A stretch of DNA of 18,026 nucleotides from Smithella sp. ME-1 (GCA_000495415.1 AWGX01000790.1:1-18026), one strand, 5' to 3'; shown: positions 9,692-17,869, counted from the first letter of the stretch. Made by a program: numbers and translations. Notes: generated by a model not told the origin, from the sequence alone.

Positions 9692-9707
9692 AGCAACGGC
9701 CGTGCCA
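9692..9707 (-). promoter_or_regulatory. Sigma-54 (-24/-12) promoter
   Basis: The minus strand reads TGGCACGGCCGTTGCT, a full match to the sigma-54 consensus TGGCACG-N4-TTGCW. The -24 GG is at 9706-9705 and the -12 GC at 9694-9693, the required 12 bases apart. Transcription would begin near 9681 and reach the ATG at 9661. The adjacent upstream gene is an NtrC-type sigma-54 activator. Recognised by eye; not tested experimentally. Confidence 0.88.
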
Positions 9708-10022
9708 TAAAAATAATTTTTGTCTTTTAGTTCCCGTTTCTGAAATTTGCGCGTAATCAGCAACGCCCGGCGAATGCCGGGGGAATCCAGTTTTTTTAAA
9801 TGGTTAAGAATTTCAGTTTACAGGAAATGATTCAAATAAGAAATGCACAAAGCCATTGTCTTTTGCCTGATATTCATGAATTATCAGGAGAGGAATTAAA
9901 CGGAAATACGAAGTAAACGTCACCGGAAAAGTCACACAAAAAGATTTGCGGACATTAAAAATAATAATAGGCTTAAAATATATAGGCTTACGAATGAAGA
10001 CACATATGTCACCCCCAATGAC
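9708..10022. other. Regulatory intergenic region between NtrC-type gene and sigma-54 promoter
   Basis: It holds a GC-rich hairpin CCCGGC-GAAT-GCCGGG (9766-9781), not followed closely by a T-run on either strand, so not a normal terminator. It also holds the 23-base dyad at 9866-9888, direct repeats ATAGGCTTA at 9967-9975 and 9982-9990, and two GAC-N6-GTC sites at the right end. No clear terminator for the regulator gene is seen. Confidence 0.6.
9866..9888. promoter_or_regulatory. Candidate activator-binding dyad
   Basis: CCTGATA and TATCAGG form perfect 7-base arms around the palindromic centre TTCATGAA. The centre lies about 170 bases upstream of the -24 element at 9705, a normal distance for enhancer sites of sigma-54 activators. 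It is the strongest dyad in this gap. Which protein binds it is an inference. Confidence 0.5.
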
Positions 10023-10031
10023 CTAAATGTC
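9999..10031. promoter_or_regulatory. Paired GAC-N6-GTC sites
   Basis: GACACATATGTC (9999-10010) and GACCTAAATGTC (10020-10031) have centres exactly 21 bases apart, two helical turns. The second overlaps the stop codon of the NtrC-type gene. The first resembles the dyad over the kinase promoter at 13778-13791. Candidate distal binding sites for the response regulator. Confidence 0.35.
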
Positions 10032-11393
10032 GCGCAGGATTTTTTCCCATTGAGGATTTTTCTTCATGGCGGCTATTTTACGTTGAAGCTGTCGAACGGT
10101 TATTCCAAGAATTTGCGCAACCTTGCTGCGATCGCCATTTGTATTGGTTAAAACATGGATCAAGTGTGCTTCATCATTTTCCTTAAAGGTGCATAATTTG
10201 CGCGCCGAAGAAGATGTATTGGTTGACATCATGCCCAGATGAAAGGGCAAAATCATATTAGAATCGGTCAGCAGAACAGCATTATCGATAATTTGAGACA
10301 ATTCCCGGACGTTGCCGGGATAATCCCTGTTGATTAATAAATCCAAGGCTTCGGGACTGAATCCTATAACCTCTTTTTTATTGTAATTACCGCATGACTT
10401 GCGTAAAAAATGGGATGCAAGCAGTGGAATGTCACCTGATCTTTCCCGCAAAGGCGGCAAATGTATATGAACAGATTTCAATCTATAAAGCAGATCCAAT
10501 CTGAAATTTCCTTCCTGACAGGCCTTTTCAATATTACTGTTGGAGGCGGATATGACCCTTACGTCCACCCATATAGGTTTTGAAGAACCAAGGGGATAGA
10601 AAGATTTTTCTTCCAGTACACGGAGCAGTTTCGTTTGCAGGCCAACCGGCAGTTCACTGATTTCGTCCAGGAAAAGAGTCCCGCCGTCAGCCTGTTCAAA
10701 ATAGCCCCGATGCAGGGTCTCCGCACCAGTAAACGCTCCTTTGGCATGACCGAAAAACTGGCTTTCAAACATAGTGGCCGGGATAGCACTGACATTAACG
10801 GCAATGAATGGACCATGAGGCATCGACCCCGCCTGATGAATACCTTTGGCTACAAGTTCCTTTCCTGTCCCGGATTCCCCGGTAATCATTATGGGATTGC
10901 CACCTCCGGCCATGACCTTAGCATATGATAATATGGAACACATCTGCGGACACTGAGTGACAATCTCAGAAAAAGCGTTGGGAACCTTGCTTTTATTATC
11001 TCCGGCTGTCGTTGATAAACCTATAAGCAGTCCCCTATGCTCATAAGCCCTTTTTATTGCCAGAAAAAGCAGGTCGTTATCCACCGGCTTAACAAGATAA
11101 TCATAAGCGCCCAGACGAATCGCCTTGACAGTTGTAGGAATATCATCAATGGCCGTGAGAATGATGAATTCCGTAAGGGGACGGTAAGGTCTTGTTGATT
11201 CCAGAACCTGCAAGCCGTCCACTTCCGGCATAAGCAGATCAAGAAGCACAATATCAAAATCTGTTTCTTTAATTTTCGTAATGGCATCCCTGCCATTATC
11301 GCAAATATCAACGTTCCTGATGCCCCGCCATTTCAGCAAACGCTTTACCGAATTCAGGGCTACTTCTTCATCATCGACTATCAGAATTCTCAT
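10023..11393 (-). CDS. NtrC-family sigma-54-dependent response regulator
   Basis: A 456-aa transcription activator with three domains. The receiver (1-118) has acidic D7/D8, phosphoacceptor D52 (VLLDLLMP), T80 and K102. The AAA+ domain (about 142-375) has Walker A GESGTGKE (172-179), an intact GAFTGA sigma-54 loop (219-224), Walker B GTLFLDEI (238-245) and FRLDLLYRL (297-305). The Fis-type helix-turn-helix is DRSKVAQILGITVRQLQRKI (421-440). All residues for phosphorylation, ATP use and sigma-54 contact are present, so it should be functional. Its ATG overlaps the kinase stop as ATGA. The perfect sigma-54 promoter just downstream at 9692-9707 is the obvious target. The specific orthologue is not identified. 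Confidence 0.95.
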   Translation of the reverse strand: MRILIVDDEEVALNSVKRLLKWRGIRNVDICDNGRDAITKIKETDFDIVLLDLLMPEVDGLQVLESTRPYRPLTEFIILTAIDDIPTTVKAIRLGAYDYLVKPVDNDLLFLAIKRAYEHRGLLIGLSTTAGDNKSKVPNAFSEIVTQCPQMCSILSYAKVMAGGGNPIMITGESGTGKELVAKGIHQAGSMPHGPFIAVNVSAIPATMFESQFFGHAKGAFTGAETLHRGYFEQADGGTLFLDEISELPVGLQTKLLRVLEEKSFYPLGSSKPIWVDVRVISASNSNIEKACQEGNFRLDLLYRLKSVHIHLPPLRERSGDIPLLASHFLRKSCGNYNKKEVIGFSPEALDLLINRDYPGNVRELSQIIDNAVLLTDSNMILPFHLGMMSTNTSSSARKLCTFKENDEAHLIHVLTNTNGDRSKVAQILGITVRQLQRKIAAMKKNPQWEKILRDI

Positions 11394-13567
11394 AATCTTT
11401 GCCTTCCCATTTCGCGAATTATGTTTTGCAATTGCAGCATACTGAAAGGTTTTTTAAGAAGATAATCAGGTTTCCCCGTCTTTCTTTCTTCATGTTTGTC
11501 TCCCTGAGGATCACAGGAGTAAAGAATTACAGGTAAAAGTGGGAAACGTTCCTTGACTTTCTTCGTGAGATCCCATCCGTTTATTGCCGGCAGATTTATT
11601 TCCGAAATAACAATGTCCACCTCTGGATGTGACTCAAGATAAGCTATAACATCATCGCAGGTGTCGTCAGCACCGCACTGCCAGTCAACAACATCAGCAA
11701 GACTTATTTTGATTTCATTGAGATAAGAAGCGTCACTGTCACAACAAAGGATGGCCGGACGAATATTTATCGGTGTTTTGGCATCGAGGGGAAGATAAAT
11801 GGAAAACCGGCTTCCTACATTGGGACGTGAAATAATTCCGATTATTCCATGATGCTCTTTAATCAGTCCGTAAGAGATAGAAAGCCCCAGCCCTGTTCCT
11901 TCCATGTCGCGGCGAGTCGTAAAGAAAGGTTCAAAAACATGATCCAGCACTTCTTTTTCCATACCGATTCCGTTATCTTCAATTTCAACCAGAATCGCAT
12001 TCAATCTTTCAATACGTCTGGCGGTGATAATTATTTTCCCTTTCCTGTCGGGCGTAATGGATTGATGCGCGTTAATAAGCAGGTTCGCTATTACCTGTTC
12101 GATTTTTTGAAAATGTCCCTGGATGGTCGGCAGATTGCTGTCTATGTAAAGATCAATGAGAGAAACGGTTTTGCGGACCTGGGCACCGACAATAATTAAT
12201 ACTCCATGAATAACTTCTTCAATTTTTACCGGTTTCTTCTGCACCGCTTCGTCTGTACGCGCAAACTCTTTCAGTCCTGCAATAACACGCTTGATTCGCT
12301 GAGACGCTATTTTAAATTCCTCAATAACTTCTTTCATGTTCGTGCAGACTTCCACAAATCCTATGCCTTTATTGCTCCAATCAGGATGAGATGCACCGTC
12401 ACTGGCCAGAATCGGTTCAACGGCATTCCACATTTCCTCCAGCATTGTAATGTTGTTGGCGATAAAACTGACTGGATTGTTTATTTCGTGAGCTACGCCC
12501 GTCACAACTTCGCCCAGCGCTTTTAATTTGTGTGATTGGATCATCTGCTGGAGGCGAAGATCGCCTTCCTGACGTATTCTCTTGTCCTCGGTTATGTCCT
12601 GCCATGCTCCGACCATATAACTTCGTGAACGATTGCTCAGCTTTATCAGGCGACGATGATCGGAAAACCAGCAATAAGATCCATCCGCTGTCTGGAAACG
12701 ATATTCAAACTGATGACTTACTCTTTTCGAAGTTGATTTTAACTTTTTCAGTATACGCGCCTGGTCTTCCGGATGAATGTGTTCCTGCCAGAAAAAAGGA
12801 TATTCCGTGAATTGGGCAGGTGTATAGCCGGTAATTTCCCTGACACGTTTGCTGACAAAAGTAATCGTAAAATTATCATCAGCGTTGCAGGTGTAAGAAA
12901 CAATGGGAAGAAATTCCAGTATAAGGGAAAGATGATCCGTTGTTTCTTTCAGAGCCTTATTGGCTTTCGCCAGTTTATGCGTGCGTTCCTTAACCTTAAC
13001 TTCCAATTCTTCATGAGCCTTCAGCAAGGCTTCTTCAGTCCTTTTCGCCTGCGTTATATCTTCCAGTGTTTCCACCGCTCCGATGACGGCACCTCTGGAA
13101 TTATGAATAACGGCAGCAGTAAAACGCAGCCACTTTCCTCTTTTGCCTAATTCCGGGAAAAAATCTGTTGCCTCATAGGCACCGGTGATTAATTTTGATT
13201 TGATATATTTGCCAGGATACCATTGAGGAATTTTTTTATGATATTTATCAACAAGCAAATCGGCCATGCATGGTCTTGCCGTCTTGTAAAATGCCCGCCA
13301 TTGTTGACCGGTACCGACTACTTCTTTGGCCTTGATCCCGCTTAGTTCCTCCAGGGCTTTATTCCAGTAGATAATCAGATGGTCCTTGCCGATGATAAAA
13401 GCAGGAATGGGAGAACTACCGATGATGCTTTGTAATGATTGCTGACCGTTGCTGAATACTTCTTTTGCCCACACACTTTCACTACGGTTAGGATTTGTTT
13501 TATTTTCTTTACGGGAGTTTTTATCTTTCATCTTCCATGACCGTAAAATAAATGCAGCTTTGAACAA
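11390..13567 (-). CDS. PAS-PAS hybrid histidine kinase with degenerate receiver
   Basis: 725 aa counted from TTG 13567; ATG 13531 (residue 13) is an equally possible start, and neither has a strong ribosome site. No membrane helix is seen, so it is probably cytoplasmic. The order is PAS 1 (about 45-172), coiled coil (172-210), PAS 2 (about 215-328), HisKA with H360 in VAHEINNP, and HATPase_c with the N-box (495-501), DNGIG (531-535) and GTGLGLS (557-563). A C-terminal receiver-like domain (about 604-722) follows. It keeps the acidic residues D610/D612 and the Lys (LLKKPF), but the phosphoacceptor Asp is Glu656 (VISEINLP). Its stop overlaps the NtrC-type gene by 4 bases, so the two form a cognate pair. 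PAS 1 contains RPCMADLLVD, a motif I associate with sensory PAS domains of this group; the ligand is unknown. Confidence 0.93.
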   Translation of the reverse strand: MFKAAFILRSWKMKDKNSRKENKTNPNRSESVWAKEVFSNGQQSLQSIIGSSPIPAFIIGKDHLIIYWNKALEELSGIKAKEVVGTGQQWRAFYKTARPCMADLLVDKYHKKIPQWYPGKYIKSKLITGAYEATDFFPELGKRGKWLRFTAAVIHNSRGAVIGAVETLEDITQAKRTEEALLKAHEELEVKVKERTHKLAKANKALKETTDHLSLILEFLPIVSYTCNADDNFTITFVSKRVREITGYTPAQFTEYPFFWQEHIHPEDQARILKKLKSTSKRVSHQFEYRFQTADGSYCWFSDHRRLIKLSNRSRSYMVGAWQDITEDKRIRQEGDLRLQQMIQSHKLKALGEVVTGVAHEINNPVSFIANNITMLEEMWNAVEPILASDGASHPDWSNKGIGFVEVCTNMKEVIEEFKIASQRIKRVIAGLKEFARTDEAVQKKPVKIEEVIHGVLIIVGAQVRKTVSLIDLYIDSNLPTIQGHFQKIEQVIANLLINAHQSITPDRKGKIIITARRIERLNAILVEIEDNGIGMEKEVLDHVFEPFFTTRRDMEGTGLGLSISYGLIKEHHGIIGIISRPNVGSRFSIYLPLDAKTPINIRPAILCCDSDASYLNEIKISLADVVDWQCGADDTCDDVIAYLESHPEVDIVISEINLPAINGWDLTKKVKERFPLLPVILYSCDPQGDKHEERKTGKPDYLLKKPFSMLQLQNIIREMGRQRL

Positions 13568-13586
13568 ACAATGAGACTCTGAATTT

Positions 13587-13669
13587 TGTCATTTCGAGGA
13601 GCAAAACAACGAGAAATCTTAATTATTTTATTTAAGCTAAAAAGATTTCTCCCTCCGGTCGAAATGACA
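13587..13669. repeat. 83-base palindromic REP/MITE-like element
   Basis: The ends TGTCATTTCGA (13587-13597) and TCGAAATGACA (13659-13669) are perfect inverted repeats. Inside them GAGAAATCTT (13611-13620) pairs with AAGATTTCTC (13642-13651). This GTCATTTCGA...AGAAATCTT pattern is a common dispersed palindrome in Desulfobacterota genomes, as I recall. It lies in the predicted untranslated leader of the kinase mRNA. Confidence 0.75.
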
Positions 13670-13763
13670 CCGTTTGAATATTTTTTAAAGGTCCATAATA
13701 AATACTAACTGAAGCACTTCGCAGTGTTAAAGATGATTAAATTGTGATGATTTTTATGTTTTG

Positions 13764-13793
13764 ATTATATTGAACTAGACACACATGTGTCAA
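13764..13793 (-). promoter_or_regulatory. Sigma-70 promoter for the kinase/regulator pair, with overlapping dyad
   Basis: On the minus strand TTGACA (13793-13788) and TATAAT (13769-13764) are both perfect hexamers, 18 bases apart. A 10-base palindrome ACACATGTGT (13781-13790), extended as GACACACATGTGTC (13778-13791), overlaps the -35 and the spacer, a typical operator position. The predicted leader to the kinase start is about 190-225 bases and contains the palindromic element at 13587-13669. Confidence 0.7.
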
Positions 13794-14162
13794 GGGAATT
13801 AAAAAAAGGAGGAAAATGGCAAAGCATCAATTGTTGCTGTTACATTAAATAACGGACAGATCGTTAAGCTTCCTCACCATGTTATTATGACTGATATCGT
13901 TCTTTACAGCCTGCAAAAATACTTTATCTTCAAATATCCTCAATGCCTGTCGTGAAAATATCGACATTATAATAGTTATGGCTTGTCGTCTTTCTTTATG
14001 ACAACGGTCCTTCTTTTTGATATAGTTCAATCCTGTGTAAAAAACTTTTTCAATAATTAAAGATGTAAAGGATTCGTCCCGGCGACCTTATTGCTGAATT
14101 TCCGGATACATGTCCGGCGCTGCTTGATCCTTTTATTTAAAACATAATAAAGGATTACATCC
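13794..14162. other. Intergenic region between divergent kinase and wzx genes
   Basis: No gene is supported here. A strong AAGGAGG at about 13807 precedes ATG 13816, but that frame stops after 10 codons. Short plus-strand protein-like stretches occur near 13830-13950 and 14080-14140 without proper starts, possibly gene remnants. The dyad CCGGA-N6-TCCGG lies at 14102-14117. I see no clear promoter for wzx. Confidence 0.5.
14102..14117. promoter_or_regulatory. Dyad CCGGA-N6-TCCGG upstream of wzx
   Basis: Perfect 5-base arms around TACATG, ending 45 bases before the wzx start codon. It could be an operator or a small hairpin in the leader; nothing else supports a function. Confidence 0.3.
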
Positions 14163-15431
14163 ATGCACGATTCGAGACTGGCTCTCATCAGAATCATCGG
14201 CAGTCAGTGGGCATCCGCCGCCTACGGAGCGGCAACAATGTTTTTCCTTGTTGTTTTTCTTGCGCGGATGCTTGGTCCATCCTCCCTGGCGATATTCCTT
14301 TATATTCAGGCCATCGCTTCTCTCTTTGCCATTATCCAGGATGGCGGCTATCAGACACTTCTATTTCGCGAGAAAGTTTCTCCTTCAAAAGAAATAGGCC
14401 TTGCCCCTCATGACCTCGTCTCCGGATATTTCAGTTACATCATATTGGTGACGCTTCTTGGATCAGCCGCCGCTCTTCTATCCCCGGTGGCTTTCAAACC
14501 GGCACTTATTCTCGCTTTCATTTATTTTGCCTTTCGGTGTGTCACCAACATGATTTCTTCGCTGTTAAAAGGAAAGGGCTCTTTTACAAAAGAGGCCTTC
14601 TGGCGCTTTCAGATTAATACATTCCTGGTTATTCCTGTCATTCTCATCATCTGGTACACACCGCCTTCCCCGGAAAAAGTTTTTCTGGGATTCATCATCG
14701 GTCAACTTATCCTTTTAACAACAAATAAAATCCGGGAATTCATCTCCCCGCCAAAATGGACATTGCCGCCGTGGCGGATATGGAAGACATGTCTCTCCTT
14801 TATCGTCATCAGCGGGTCGACTCTGGTTTACTTCAAAAGCGGCATTGTTCTTCTAAAACATCTTCAGCCTGATCTTGCGCTCGTCGGTTATTACGGCGCT
14901 GCTTTTCAGTTTCTGGAAGGTGTTATTCTTTTAGCCACACCGGTCGTTCACCTGCTTTTTCGACACATGCGTTTGAGCTGGCTCGACAGGGAAATATTTT
15001 CCAAACGTTTCGGCAAAAGCATGATCGGCGTTATCGCTGTTGCTCTGCTGATCACCGCCACGGGTGTCATTTTTGCGCCAAAGATTATCATCCTGTTCTT
15101 CGGCAAAGCTTATCATCCTGCCGCTGACATGCTTCCTCTACTTCTTCTTTCTCTTCTTTTTCTCCTGCCCAATTTCATCCTGACCCAGGGATTAATCGCC
15201 TTAAACGGAGAAAGATATTATGCCGTCGCGGCATTTTTATGCGCCGTTTTCAATGTGGGACTTAATCTTTACCTTATACCCAGGTATCTCGCTATAGGCG
15301 CGGCTCTTTCCACCGTGGCAACGGAAGTTTTGCTGTCGTTGTTTTTAGCAGGCTGGTTTATCCGATGGCGCCGGACCGGCAGGACCGCTCAGGAGATTTC
15401 CGGGAAAGGTAAAGAGGAAAAGAAGCGTTAA
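14163..15431 (+). CDS. Wzx-like polysaccharide/lipid-linked oligosaccharide flippase
   Basis: A 422-aa protein with about 12 membrane helices, of the Polysacc_synt / MATE-like exporter type that moves lipid-linked O-antigen or capsule units across the inner membrane. The N-terminal RIIGSQWASAAYGAATMFFLVVFLARMLGPSSLAIF is typical of the family (xxRxLGPxxxGxF). A central GYYGAAFQFLEGV and a late LLLLSLLFLLPNFILTQGLIALNGERYY, then LNLYLIPRYLAIGAALSTVATE, fit as well. It ends in a basic tail (WRRTGRTAQEISGKGKEEKKR). ATG 14163 follows AAAGGA by 8 bases. Its last 87 bases overlap the O-antigen ligase gene end-to-end on the other strand. The neighbours support a role in O-antigen or exopolysaccharide export. 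Confidence 0.87.
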   Translation: MHDSRLALIRIIGSQWASAAYGAATMFFLVVFLARMLGPSSLAIFLYIQAIASLFAIIQDGGYQTLLFREKVSPSKEIGLAPHDLVSGYFSYIILVTLLGSAAALLSPVAFKPALILAFIYFAFRCVTNMISSLLKGKGSFTKEAFWRFQINTFLVIPVILIIWYTPPSPEKVFLGFIIGQLILLTTNKIREFISPPKWTLPPWRIWKTCLSFIVISGSTLVYFKSGIVLLKHLQPDLALVGYYGAAFQFLEGVILLATPVVHLLFRHMRLSWLDREIFSKRFGKSMIGVIAVALLITATGVIFAPKIIILFFGKAYHPAADMLPLLLLSLLFLLPNFILTQGLIALNGERYYAVAAFLCAVFNVGLNLYLIPRYLAIGAALSTVATEVLLSLFLAGWFIRWRRTGRTAQEISGKGKEEKKR

Positions 15432-16673
15432 AACCGTCACCATATAAAATGGCTCATAAAAAAAAGCGTCGGGAATAAAGGGTAAAAAAACTCCCACCAT
15501 CAGCGCATGAACCGGCGAAGGAGGAAACAGACCATAATGACGGATAAAAGAAATGGCCAGATACAAAGCACATGCGAGAGCAACAACCATACCGAGAAAA
15601 CCGAATTCCGCCAGGATGTTAAAAAAACCGTTGTGGGCGTTTAAGTGATCCTTATAAATTTTTTCCTTTTCGACGGCAAGCAGTGAGGCAGGAGCGTAAT
15701 ATTTCATGGCCTGATTGCAGTTCCCCGGACCGACGCCTGTAAGCGGGTAATCACGAAACATGGCCAGGGCGCCCTGCCAAAGCAATGGTCTGGTTGCCGC
15801 TGTATTGAACGCTTCACCGGCAACAACATATCTTTTTTCGTTTTTGGCGACTATTTCCCAGACATCCGAAAACCTGGACGAAGAAGGCGCTAAAACAACC
15901 AAGGCGAGAATTGCAATCCCGATCACACAAGCAGACGTTTTTACAGCTTTCCTGTTGAACAACAGCAGAAGTAACGGCACCAGAAGGACAAAGGCGGCAT
16001 TGCGTGAACCGGAAAGAGCCATCGCGACGGAAAGGATCGCAACGATTGGATAAAAGACTTTCGCCTTTATGCCAAGCGCCCCCTTCAAATAGAGGAAGAC
16101 CATAATTCCCAGAGACATAAAGCATCCGAATATATTAGAGTGACTGAGTGTTGCCGCCGCTCTCACGCGCCCGTCGATCACCTGATAATCTCCCCCCCGG
16201 AAAGTATCTGATAGAAATCGAGATAAACTTTGATGGGTCACTTCAAAAAAAGAAATACATGCAAGTAAAACCGCGAATCCCATCAGAATTTTTAGAAAAA
16301 ACACGCCGGCCTTTTCTCCTTCAAGAGAAAGAAGAAAAAGAAGCTGCAGGGAAATGCCGAAGAAAAGTGCGTATTGGAAGAGAGACTTCAGCCCCGGAAT
16401 CATAGGAAACGGCGAGAGCCATGCGGAAAGAATTCCCGAAAGAAGAAATAGGATTATAAAGATAAAAATGATTATTCTTTCACGCAGAAAACGAATTGAA
16501 TCCCGATGGTAAATCAGACCAAACGACATTCCGACAAGAAAAATAAAGAGCGGAAGAGGAACGGAATGAACGGACAGGAATTTTATCGGGAAAAGATTTA
16601 TCTTCACCGCCAAAGAAAGCATGAGCAAAATGATATAGGATCGAATCAGGAAACTTTTTTTTGTGTTTTTCAT
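15345..16673 (-). CDS. O-antigen ligase/polymerase family membrane protein (WaaL/Wzy)
   Basis: A 442-aa integral membrane protein with about 12 helices. The Wzy_C (O-antigen ligase) features are LSGSRNAAFV near 221-230, GVGPGN (about 314-319), and, in the large periplasmic loop, HLNAHNGFFNILAEFGFLG with its His-Asn-Gly. The family joins O-antigen to lipid A-core or polymerises repeat units; sequence alone does not separate WaaL from Wzy. I prefer ATG 16673, which overlaps the GT2 stop as TGATG, over TTG 16676. The 3' end overlaps wzx antisense by 87 bases. It probably works with the adjacent glycosyltransferases and flippase. Confidence 0.88.
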   Translation of the reverse strand: MKNTKKSFLIRSYIILLMLSLAVKINLFPIKFLSVHSVPLPLFIFLVGMSFGLIYHRDSIRFLRERIIIFIFIILFLLSGILSAWLSPFPMIPGLKSLFQYALFFGISLQLLFLLSLEGEKAGVFFLKILMGFAVLLACISFFEVTHQSLSRFLSDTFRGGDYQVIDGRVRAAATLSHSNIFGCFMSLGIMVFLYLKGALGIKAKVFYPIVAILSVAMALSGSRNAAFVLLVPLLLLLFNRKAVKTSACVIGIAILALVVLAPSSSRFSDVWEIVAKNEKRYVVAGEAFNTAATRPLLWQGALAMFRDYPLTGVGPGNCNQAMKYYAPASLLAVEKEKIYKDHLNAHNGFFNILAEFGFLGMVVALACALYLAISFIRHYGLFPPSPVHALMVGVFLPFIPDAFFYEPFYMVTVLTLLFLFTFPGNLLSGPAGPAPSDKPAC

Positions 16674-17869
16674 CAATCTTTCCCCTGCTCATGCACAATA
16701 CCTCTTGTCGCTTTTTCCCAGAGCACTGACTGCCGTCCGCTGAGATAGCGGAATATTCCTATCAGTGAAGAAACATTCATAAATACAATATAGAGAGGGA
16801 TAAAAAATAATCCGTTAGCAAAACGACGTTTCTTTAACAAAAACCCCGCAACCGCGACGAGATAAAAAACGACCTGCAGGACAAACAAAAAAAGATACAA
16901 ATCCCCGCCATCGATCAACAGGAAAAGATTCAGGGGAATCAGTGCCATAAAACAAAAAGGGCCGACAAAGGAACGCAGAAACTTATGGGAAACATACTGA
17001 ATAGTCAGCATCCCGTGCCGGAAGGGATTGAGGAGTTCCGGCATCCGCAGAATCGACTGGAGGTTTCCTGCGGCAATCCTGATTTTCCGTTTGAATTCTT
17101 CTTTGATGTCTGTTGATGCCGTCTCCATAGCATGCGCCCCTGGAGCGTATTGAATCCGGTATCCTTGAAGAGCGATGCGCAAAGAAAGCACGAAATCGTC
17201 CGTTAGCGTGTCGTCAGGAATTTCCGCGTAGAGTCGGGTCCGAATGGCAAATAATTCTCCCGCCGCGCCGATACACGAACCCAGACGGGTTTCCCATTTC
17301 TTGATCAGAGATTCGAAACGCCAGTAAATCCCCTCGCCGGAACCCGTGGCTTCTTCGCGACCTTTCATCGCAATCCGTTTTTCTCCGCACACACATCCAA
17401 CGGCAGGATCCCGAAAGAACAAGACCAATTCCTGAACCGCTTCCCGGTTCAGCAGGGCATTGGCATCGGAGAAAACAACAATCTCCGAATCCACAAATTT
17501 CATGGCCCGGTTCATGGCGGCCATCTTGCCCCGCCTTTGAGCTTGATGAAGGTGAACAATCCCGGATTTGCTTCCCGCAATCTCTGCGGAACCGTCATTA
17601 GATCCGTCCGTAACCACGATAATTTTCAGTTTGTCTCCCGGATAGTCAAGACTCAGGCTGTTTTCGATCTTCCTTTTCAGCCAGGCTTCTTCATTAAAGG
17701 CCGAAACAAGTAGCGTTACCGACGGTATATCGCAATGGTGCAGGACGCTTTGTTCCTTTTTGAAGAAATCCTTTACCCGTCCCAGGACGATAACAAGCGC
17801 CCCATATCCCAAATAGGTGTATAAGATTATCCCCACAAGAATCCAAAAGGAGATTTCCAAAATCGTCAA
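16673..17869 (-). CDS. Membrane-bound family 2 glycosyltransferase
   Basis: An inner-membrane processive-type GT2 enzyme using a nucleotide sugar. One N-terminal helix (WILVGIILYTYLGYGALVIVLG) precedes the GT-A domain; three C-terminal helices follow it. In the 407-aa numbering from ATG 17896, catalytic marks are VSAFNEE (64-70), VVTDGSNDGS (94-103), FSDAN (142-146, the DxD position), LTDDF (231-235) and a Q in AGNLQSI (280). This layout is like the cellulose/hyaluronan synthase group and many exopolysaccharide enzymes. I choose TTG 17869 (398 aa): it overlaps the upstream stop as TTGA and has AAGGAG 6 bases before it, while ATG 17896 would overlap by 31 bases. The sugar is unknown. Confidence 0.88.
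   Translation of the reverse strand: MTILEISFWILVGIILYTYLGYGALVIVLGRVKDFFKKEQSVLHHCDIPSVTLLVSAFNEEAWLKRKIENSLSLDYPGDKLKIIVVTDGSNDGSAEIAGSKSGIVHLHQAQRRGKMAAMNRAMKFVDSEIVVFSDANALLNREAVQELVLFFRDPAVGCVCGEKRIAMKGREEATGSGEGIYWRFESLIKKWETRLGSCIGAAGELFAIRTRLYAEIPDDTLTDDFVLSLRIALQGYRIQYAPGAHAMETASTDIKEEFKRKIRIAAGNLQSILRMPELLNPFRHGMLTIQYVSHKFLRSFVGPFCFMALIPLNLFLLIDGGDLYLFLFVLQVVFYLVAVAGFLLKKRRFANGLFFIPLYIVFMNVSSLIGIFRYLSGRQSVLWEKATRGIVHEQGKD

Noticed and set aside
9766..9781. CCCGGC-GAAT-GCCGGG as a terminator
   Set aside because: The nearest T-run is nine bases away on the plus strand and absent on the minus strand; the stem is only 6 bases.
9800..9916. Plus-strand 38-codon frame starting MVKNFSLQEM in the regulator/promoter gap
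   Set aside because: Reads like protein, but has no ribosome site, is very short, runs against the local operons and covers the 9866-9888 dyad. Kept as a note only.
13845..14030. Minus-strand 61-codon frame
   Set aside because: Starts with TTG too close to AGGA, internal ATG has no ribosome site, no recognisable family, and the opposite strand is at least as protein-like.
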